A stretch of DNA of 64,000 nucleotides from positions 176,904,247 to 176,968,246 of the forward strand of contig CP136064.1 in the NCBI GenBank assembly GCA_032622095.1, read 5' to 3'. The position numbers and the translations under genes are program-made. Below are positions 57,336 to 64,000 of the stretch, in pieces (position 1 is the first letter of the stretch; each line of letters starts with the position of its first letter). The DNA comes from Siphonodentalium dalli. Taxonomy: Eukaryota; Mollusca; Scaphopoda; Gadilida; Siphonodentaliidae. Under the pieces are notes generated by a model. It did no database searches, had not been told where the DNA came from, and worked only from the letters and a program-made list of their open reading frames with translations.

Positions 57336-60295
57336 TTCACACTGTCCAATCGGCTCACGGAATACCAGTGTGAACGTCAGAATACCAGTGCTCCACAGGA
57401 GAATATCAGTATTTTAAAGCGATATAATGGTATCATAATTAGAACTGGACGGCTAAATAACGACACAAAAGACAATGGAAAGGTATATACGATCAATTTT
57501 GCATATACCCAGTGGAGGAGTCACCTGGTGATGTTCAGTTCGACTCTGGGCGATCTGGCCTTTGTTTAAAGCAGAAAAATGGGATGTACAAACTCGTAGG
57601 GGGGGGGGGGTCAAATTTTGCCATAATCCGTATTCTAGTGCGTTTTGTTTAATTCCTGAGCATAACTTGCGGAATCTTCTATAAAATTCCGACAGCGGAA
57701 TCTATCGGCAATACGTGCACATCGAAATCACTGGCGTGTATCAGTTGGAAATACACGAAAATAAATCGAAACGAGGGGCGGTTATCACAGAAAATGGCAC
57801 GGCGAACTACCAGTGTACGCCAACGAGGGCTACCAGTGCCAAATGTTCTTTATATGGTAAGTTATATCGGGTATATGTCGATAAACGCTTCACACAGGGC
57901 ATCGGGAACATGAAATGCCTTACCCTTCCCAAAATAACGACAAACTTGATCTAGAAGGGTAAATATGTGGATCTATAATAGGAAAGTACGAAACTTCAAC
58001 TATACGTCGATACTCAAAGCTATATATAGTGTAAAATATAGAACAAATTTCATGATGTCCAGGTCAGAATATGGCGTTTTTGTAGAATTGTTCTTAAAAC
58101 TATTGGGATACGTCGGTTTAAATGCAATTTTCCGAACTTGTATAGTAGCTGAATAATTACATTATAAAATGCCAAAATCTGTTTGGCTAATCGTCGCATC
58201 AATGCTATAAGGTCGTAAGTCCATTTTGGCGCGAAATGAGTATTTTGTATCACTGGATTCGGCGCGAAATTTTCTATAGATTGGAATCATTTAAATCTGT
58301 CTCCGTCCTTGTGGTTTCGGTCCGTGCTATAATGTCGTACCCCCTGTCCAATGAAATCTCTAGGAATTGTCACGGGAATAAAGTTTGACTAATGGCGGAC
58401 GCGGAAATTAAGAACAACAGGTATCGTAAGAAATCACATTCGTTTTTCGATATAATGTATATTTTGTAGTTTCATATGTTGCTATTTTCTTTTGTAAGTG
58501 TTAATCAATAAATTGTTTGATTATCTGCCTGATTATGAATCCAGGGGATGGTTAGCAAGGAGGTTTTGTGGGCGACTGGAGTTACGACATTCTTGCACTA
58601 AAAGCAATTCAAGCTATACTTAGGTCATAATGTCGGATCATGGAGATAAGACATTATAGCACGAAAGTGTATTGCCCGGATTTCTTCCTGTTCGGTTGAA
58701 TAAAGAAATACCTGCACTATGCTGTGTTGTTTTCAGGGACGAAGACGGGTTGTAAGGGATGTAATGTGGATTACCGATACAGGTGCACGCTGGTGCCTAT
58801 TTGTGAGGCTAAATTCACATTTATTAATAATTGCGTTTAAGGCAAGTCAATTGCTCAGAAGCGCAATTATTATTCACTCACACCCACTCAGATGACTAAT
58901 TAGCCATTTTGAGCCATCTGAATGTCCTACATTCCATGGCGAGTTGGGTTATTTTAGTATTACTCGGGGTTACCCATTACATGTCAGTAATTTCGCTTCA
59001 TACCAGCATGCATCAGTACCCGTACGAGCCTGAACCCCCATTGTACATCTCATGCGGATAACAACATTACAGCACAACTGGAAGGAGGCGTCGCTCTATG
59101 TGCCTAACTATGTCGTCATTCCCATCTACATGTATATCATCTACGAGACTTAATTTTATTTATTAATGCCGACCAAAGTTGTGCCGAAATAACCGCACCC
59201 TATATATAACTCATTCATCTTTAGTTAAGACATCCAACCCATAAAATAATGACACACACAGATCCCTGCATGCATACATATGGTAACGCCTTAAAATCGA
59301 GAAAAAACTCAACATATAGGCACCGATATGAATGCCCCAATATCAATTACTTTCTAAAGTTTGGGAACAAGTCCACCCCATATATGCAACATTTGCTGGG
59401 ATAATTAGAAATATCATTCCATTAGAATTAGAACGTCTTGAGAAATCGTATACACTACCATGAAACAAGAACAATATTCACAACCTTCCCCATTTAATGA
59501 TAGACGTATTTGCAAATGTTGAACATTAGTTTGAATCCAATAGACATGGAACTAACTCAGTGCCAATGCCGAATAAAGGGAAATTTATACTCTTGTCGAC
59601 TAAATTGTTACTTTATGTTCCACCAATGTTGAGTATCGCCGTACTTAAAATTTCGAACTTTCATAACTTAGACCCATGCACGCATGTACCATTCTAGATC
59701 GATTGTGTCCAAATTTGATGAGGGGATGAGCTTAAACCGAATCTAAAACGTCCCCCGACATATACCCGACATAACTTACCATATAAAGAAAAATTGGCAC
59801 TGGTAGCCCTCGTTGGCATGCACTGGTAGATCGCCGTGCCATTTTCTGTGATAACCGCCCCTCGTTTCGATTTATGTTCGTGTATTTCCAACTGATACAC
59901 GCCAGTGATTTCGATGTGCACGTATTGCCGATAGATTCCGCTGTCGGAATTTTATAAAAGATTCCGCAAGTTGTGCTCAGGAATTAAACAAAATGCACTA
60001 GAATACCGTTTAGGCAAAAATTTGACCTCCCACTACGAGTTTGTACACCCTATTTTTCTGCTTTAAACAAAGGCCAGATTACCCAGAGTCGAACTGAACA
60101 TCACCAGGTGACCCCTCCACTGGGTAAATGCAAAATTGATCGTATCTACCTTTCCATTTTCTTTTGTGTCGTTATTTAGCGTCCAGTTCTAATTATGATA
60201 CCATTATATCGCTTAAAAACACTGATATTCTCCTGTGGAGCACTGGTATTATGACGTTCACACTGGTATTCTGCGAGCCGATTGGACAGTGTGAA
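57336..60295. mobile_element. long inverted repeat, ~540-bp arms around a 1.9-kb spacer
   Basis: The left arm (57336-57880) starts TTCACACTGTCCAATCGGCT; the right arm (59757-60295) ends with its complement, AGCCGATTGGACAGTGTGAA. The arms are about 95% alike by eye, with small indels; a G-run near 57599 lies only in the left arm. CTACCAGTG or ATACCAGTG recurs about four times in the arm, like subterminal binding repeats. This suits a long-TIR transposon or an inverted duplication. The flanks show no clear target duplication. The spacer has no recognisable gene. Confidence 0.7.
58808..58880 (+). repeat. worn end of the GCGCAATT-type element
   Basis: GGCTAAATTCACATTTATTA and nearby GCGCAATTATTATT match the end of the element at 19240-19609. 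Only about 70 bases remain. Confidence 0.55.
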
Positions 60296-60489
60296 CTTAA
60301 AACATTAAAACAATAAATGCTATTTTTTTTGCGGGTTTCATTGAGATTTAATGTCATTACGTATGGCGTTATTTCTCAATACATATTGACATCACGCAGC
60401 CCAAACAATTGCTATGTTTCCATACGATTTCAATGTCATTGCGTATGACGTTATATCTCAATAATCTTAGAGGCAAGAATACGCCATCA

Positions 60490-60835
60490 GCCATCTTGGA
60501 TTTCAAATTTGGATCCATTGGCACACCCAGCAGCCCAAATTTATCGGAACAAATATTTTAAAACTTTATACAGGCGTGTTTTGGGTCACCTCTGGGGATA
60601 TCAAATGTTTCCGAATTTCATTGAAAGCATTTCCGCCATTTTTTATTTAAAACTTTGTATGACTAAATCCTTTGGCACACAATACAGACCACATCCTTTA
60701 TATAGTCCTTACTAAACTTCATATGGATCTTCTGGAAGATCTTGGATGGGAGGTATCCAATTATTAGGAAATTCATGAAAAGAAAACATGGCCGCCAGCT
60801 GGATTTCATTCGTACACCTTGCATCCATCATTTAT
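60490..60835 (-). repeat. reverse-strand copies of the ~160-bp tandem repeat family
   Basis: GCCATCTTGGATTTCAAATT, ATTGGCACACCCAGCAGCCC and AAAACATGGCCGCCAGCTGG are complements of the unit phrases at 14575-15225. Confidence 0.5.
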
Positions 60836-61127
60836 TGGTGAAATGTTTGAAATGAAAATAATTTCATCTACAGAAGCCCATTGCGTACATTACTGTAACT
60901 GTTTGACTTTCCTTCTTCTGTATGAGTCCTTTATCGTTATATTGACTGATCAGCATGAAATTAACACCTCCCAAAGTTGAGCTACAGTGTCATTGACACT
61001 TTCATTTGAACTTATTATCTAATCATTTCCGAAGGGAACTACTCGTCAATGAGTATTTAATATATAAAGGGTTAATAATGGACTGGCCATCGCTCAGTGG
61101 ATGGTTCGGTTCTTGCTAACACTTCCA

Positions 61128-61262
61128 TGACTGTAGCTTCTTGAAACTTTGCAAAAAAACCCTGTGCCATTGAACTCTTTTATATATTCGAGTCTCCTAC
61201 TGGGAGCCTCGCATATATAAGAGAATACATTGGCCTAACAATATTGACCAAGAATCCAACCA
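61128..61262. mobile_element. worn piggyBac-type hairpin MITE
   Basis: The hairpin core (TCTTTTATATATTCGAGTCT...GCCTCGCATATATAAGAG) and the following ATACATTGGCCTAACAAT match the copies at 27.5, 39.4 and 40.2 kb. The CCCTTTCATGA end is degraded and TTAA is not seen. Confidence 0.55.
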
Positions 61263-61308
61263 AGCACAAGCCTCCGCCAATGAGACGACACTCTGGATTG
61301 GTCGAGAT

Positions 61309-61697
61309 ATAACCTGATATATCGGGATAATAACCTGATATATCAGGATACGTAACCTGAGATATCAGGATAGTAACCTGATATATCAGGATACGTAATC
61401 TAATACATCAGGATAATAACCTGAAATAACAGGATAATAACCTGATATATCAGGATACGTAACCTGATATATCAGGATAATAACCTGATATATCAGGATA
61501 ATAACCTGATATATCAGGATAATAACCTGATATATCAGGATACGTAACCTGATATATCAGGATACGTAACCTGATATATCAGGATACGTAACCTGATATA
61601 TCAGGATAATAACCTGATATATCAGGATACGTAATCTGATATATCAGGATAATAACCTGATATATCAGGATACGTAACCTAATATATCAGGATACTA
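61309..61697 (+). repeat. palindromic minisatellite, about 18 units of 20-22 bp
   Basis: Each unit contains CCTGATATATCAGG, a perfect palindrome, joined by ATAATAA or ATACGTAA linkers. The two linker types alternate irregularly, and a few units have single substitutions. Confidence 0.9.
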
Positions 61698-61778
61698 ACT
61701 GAAGAGGAGGTGGTGGTTCCAGGCCGCCGTAGATATGAGATGAACCTAACTACAATTGTGACTTTGTATTGACTTTAA

Positions 61779-61995
61779 ATGCCCACTTAATTTTCGAGTC
61801 ACCGATTAGTTTTTATTGTGCCTTGATATACGGTTTTAATAACAATCTATGCCATACAATATGATTCAAATACTATAATTCATCACCATTTGAAACGTGA
61901 CGTCTGTGACAATGCGAGCTTCCTATTTCAAATGGTGTATAATATGGCATATATTTTATATATGTGATCTGGGGGTTCGAAAATTAAGTGGGCCT
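61779..61995. mobile_element. 217-bp MITE with TTAA duplication
   Basis: TTAA flanks both ends (61775-61778, 61996-61999). The ends are ATGCCCACTTAATTTTCGA and, read inward, AGGCCCACTTAATTTTCGA. TTAA with an AGG-type start is compatible with Kolobok. No coding. Confidence 0.7.
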
Positions 61996-62231
61996 TTAAT
62001 GTTGATGTGTCTTTCAAATACAGATTGCCAGTTGGGAAAGACTGTATTACATGTAGTTTATTTGAGTCATGCAGTCATCGTGTTTTCAACTTTCCATAAT
62101 AAACGATAAACTAATACTCATATATATTACTTTATTCCTCCATGATGAAGAGCAGATATATTTACATAATATTAAATACAAGTATACGTTATGAGATATG
62201 ATATATACACAAAGCATAGAGCTGAGATTGT

Positions 62232-64000
62232 TCAGGTGAGTGTGAGTGGTCCATTTTTGAAAAGGGAGCACACATTCAGCAGATAAGTAGCAGTATCGAT
62301 AATCAGGTAATGTTCATTATATACACAGCTGTTTGTGACACTTCCAAGAAAGAAAGACACGAGATCTGCAATCGGGAGCGAATAAAGGAACAGGAATGTA
62401 TTCACGCCACGGCGGTCGAATATCACATCCCAGAGGTGGTTACGCATGTTGGTCACAAACAAGCAAGAGCACTCGAATGCGTGTATAATTTCGTTGTTGT
62501 ATGTGTTCATACACATTTGGCACAGACTGTTGTTGGGGTACGTAGTTTTGTTTAGTAGGCGGGCCATGTTTTTGAGCTCAACAGATCTATGCCGATTAGC
62601 ACCAAGCAGATACCAGACGTTCCAACTTTCAAGTGGATCAGAGTGACATTTTGCGACGAAATGAAAGCACTGTTCGTTGTTGATAGAAAGAGACCAGTCT
62701 TTCCTATAAACATCCCGAATTCTATCGTTCACGATTCGTTTCCATTCGTTTTTTCCAGGGAATATGCCAGTGTCCAAGAAGTTTGTTAGAAAGTGTAACA
62801 TATTGTACCTTCCAAGAATCGCGAACACATCATTCACAAATCCCGTAACTGCACGACCATAAAGTATATGTCGATATACTTTACCCAAAAACAATTTTAA
62901 TGCAGCCTGATGGGTGGGTGGAAGATGGATGAGATTTCCAAGAACTTTCAGCTTTTTTATATGGATTTCCCTCTCAATAGGCAGAACACCGACGAGGCCC
63001 AAGGCTACATTAGTCCTTGTGCGAGATGGGAGTCCTTGCATGTGCTTCACGCACGTTCTGAGTGATTTCTCTATACATTGGATGGCACACGCATTATCGA
63101 GCGGCATCAGTTCTGAGCCAAACAGAGCTTTCGGAAGTGCGACTGTCTTGAGCAATTTGGATAAAACACAAGGAGAACTGTTCTTTGTCATCGTCTTTCC
63201 AGCAAAACCAAAGTATGTCTTGCGCAGTTTATCAGCCATTTGCGTTCCGCGTAGAGTGGATATCGAGAATTTCCCTTGGAGAATCCCAAGATGGACGCAT
63301 TCAGTCGCTTCTGTTAAGGTGTTAGAACCAAGCTTCCACACTCTGTCAGATGAATTATGCTGACTGCGAGACTCGTTAAAAACAACAACCCGACTCTTGC
63401 TGCACGAGAACGTGAAACGCCATGTTACACTGTAGCGATAGCAGGTGTCTAGCATAATGTCCAGTCCTCGTTTGCTGAGTGAAACAACGGATATATCGTC
63501 GGCTGTTGTAGGGGCTGCACACGATACTCCATGAAGTACGAGACCCTCGTTTAGCGCAGATAGTTCTATCAGCAAGTCGTTTATGTAGGCGAGATATAGC
63601 AACGGCGAAGTTACAGCCCCTTGGCGGGTTCCTTGTGATATAGGAAAAGCATCAGACACGCAGTTGTTGTGCAGTACACGACTGGTACAGTCTTTATGCA
63701 TGTTTTGAAATATCCGCAGAAGCTTGCCGTGGATCCCCAGTTTGCTAAGCTTAAGCAGAAGACCAGCGTGCCAAACTTTGTCGAAGGCCTTCTGGGAGTC
63801 AAGAAAACACACATAGGCCTTCGATCCCATGTCAGATGCGTCAAATAGTGCTTCTTGTAGAATAAAGGAGGTAATTGTGCAGCCCACCCCTCTCTGAAAT
63901 CCATTCTGTTGTCCACAAGGAAATTTATTTGTCAGAGAACTGCTGAGCAAACGGTTCAGGAGAATCCCCTCAAAGACTTTATAGATAATCGAAAGGAGCG
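62232..64000 (-). CDS. non-LTR retrotransposon reverse transcriptase, ORF2 C-terminal part (open at right edge)
   Basis: One frame is open for about 588 codons from the window edge (SIIYKVFEGILLNRLL) to the stop near 62232. RT motifs: GFQRGVGC, then motif A in VCFLDSQKAFDKVWHAG, motif B in GTRQGAVTSPLLYLAYINDL, and motif C as TADDISVV, where YADD is expected. A LINE C-terminal region follows, ending with a CCHC-like cluster, CQMCMN...IIHAFECSC, about 80-90 residues before the end. The protein copies element RNA into the chromosome. The endonuclease and upstream parts lie beyond the edge. An uninterrupted frame suggests a young copy, but Thr for Tyr in the YxDD box may weaken catalysis. The clade is not assigned. 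Confidence 0.85.
   Translation of the reverse strand, partial: LLSIIYKVFEGILLNRLLSSSLTNKFPCGQQNGFQRGVGCTITSFILQEALFDASDMGSKAYVCFLDSQKAFDKVWHAGLLLKLSKLGIHGKLLRIFQNMHKDCTSRVLHNNCVSDAFPISQGTRQGAVTSPLLYLAYINDLLIELSALNEGLVLHGVSCAAPTTADDISVVSLSKRGLDIMLDTCYRYSVTWRFTFSCSKSRVVVFNESRSQHNSSDRVWKLGSNTLTEATECVHLGILQGKFSISTLRGTQMADKLRKTYFGFAGKTMTKNSSPCVLSKLLKTVALPKALFGSELMPLDNACAIQCIEKSLRTCVKHMQGLPSRTRTNVALGLVGVLPIEREIHIKKLKVLGNLIHLPPTHQAALKLFLGKVYRHILYGRAVTGFVNDVFAILGRYNMLHFLTNFLDTGIFPGKNEWKRIVNDRIRDVYRKDWSLSINNEQCFHFVAKCHSDPLESWNVWYLLGANRHRSVELKNMARLLNKTTYPNNSLCQMCMNTYNNEIIHAFECSCLFVTNMRNHLWDVIFDRRGVNTFLFLYSLPIADLVSFFLGSVTNSCVYNEHYLIIDTATYLLNVCSLFKNGPLTLT

Noticed and set aside
61309-61697. CRISPR-like appearance (regular short palindromic repeats)
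   Set aside because: The linkers are only 6-8 bases and nearly identical, there are no unique spacers, and the context is eukaryotic.
62310-63363. Several plus-strand frames of 66-149 codons
   Set aside because: They are antisense to the open LINE reverse transcriptase frame.

Overview
The window looks like intergenic or intronic chromosome from an animal nuclear genome. It is AT-rich, has no bacterial gene spacing, and is packed with eukaryotic mobile elements: Helitrons, a Penelope-like element, several non-LTR retrotransposons, a BEL/Pao remnant, a Crypton-like tyrosine recombinase and many terminal-inverted-repeat (TIR) DNA elements. This mix is common in marine invertebrates such as lophotrochozoans, but no single-copy host gene is present to fix the taxon. 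The only candidate host exon is a 65-codon open frame that ends at position 200 and is followed by a polyadenylation signal.

Layout, 0-20 kb: exon end (3-200); a PIF/Harbinger-like element with TAA target duplication (1058-2626); a broken Penelope-like element with a GIY-YIG endonuclease end and an inverted partial copy (4943-6302); two Helitrons joined end to end (6396-7076, 7077-8045); a hAT-type element with an 8-bp duplication (9180-10692) holding a 335-bp tandem duplication; a LINE ORF1 relic (about 12 kb); a ~160-bp tandem repeat (14.6-15.2 kb); small inverted-repeat elements; a second Harbinger-like element (18216-19187); and a short element built on GCGCAATT palindromes (19240-19609).

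Layout, 20-44 kb: a decayed frame of unknown origin (20.8-21.2 kb); a BEL/Pao LTR-retrotransposon remnant lacking its RT-to-integrase centre (21.56-22.9 kb); a TTAA-flanked Kolobok-like element (23884-24406); a LINE with broken reverse transcriptase and an ATCTT tail (25.5-27.2 kb); hairpin elements with TTAA duplications resembling piggyBac MITEs (27.5, 39.4, 40.2 kb, and a relic at 61.1 kb); a 2.4-kb inverted-repeat-bounded block (29.7-32.1 kb); and several large fold-back palindromes.

Layout, 44-64 kb: a Crypton-like tyrosine recombinase gene broken by stops, a frameshift and a clean MITE insertion (44.3-46.4 kb); an RT relic (47.3 kb); an internally deleted LINE keeping ORF1 and the 3' end (49.8-51.9 kb); a multi-level nest of DNA elements (52.8-56.4 kb); a ~540-bp-arm inverted repeat (57.3-60.3 kb); a palindromic minisatellite (61.3-61.7 kb); and a long open LINE reverse transcriptase reading off the right edge (62.2-64.0 kb).

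I see no operon or multi-gene pathway. The story is element-in-element insertion. Family assignments rest on motifs and on termini and target duplications read by eye; no alignment or database search was run.
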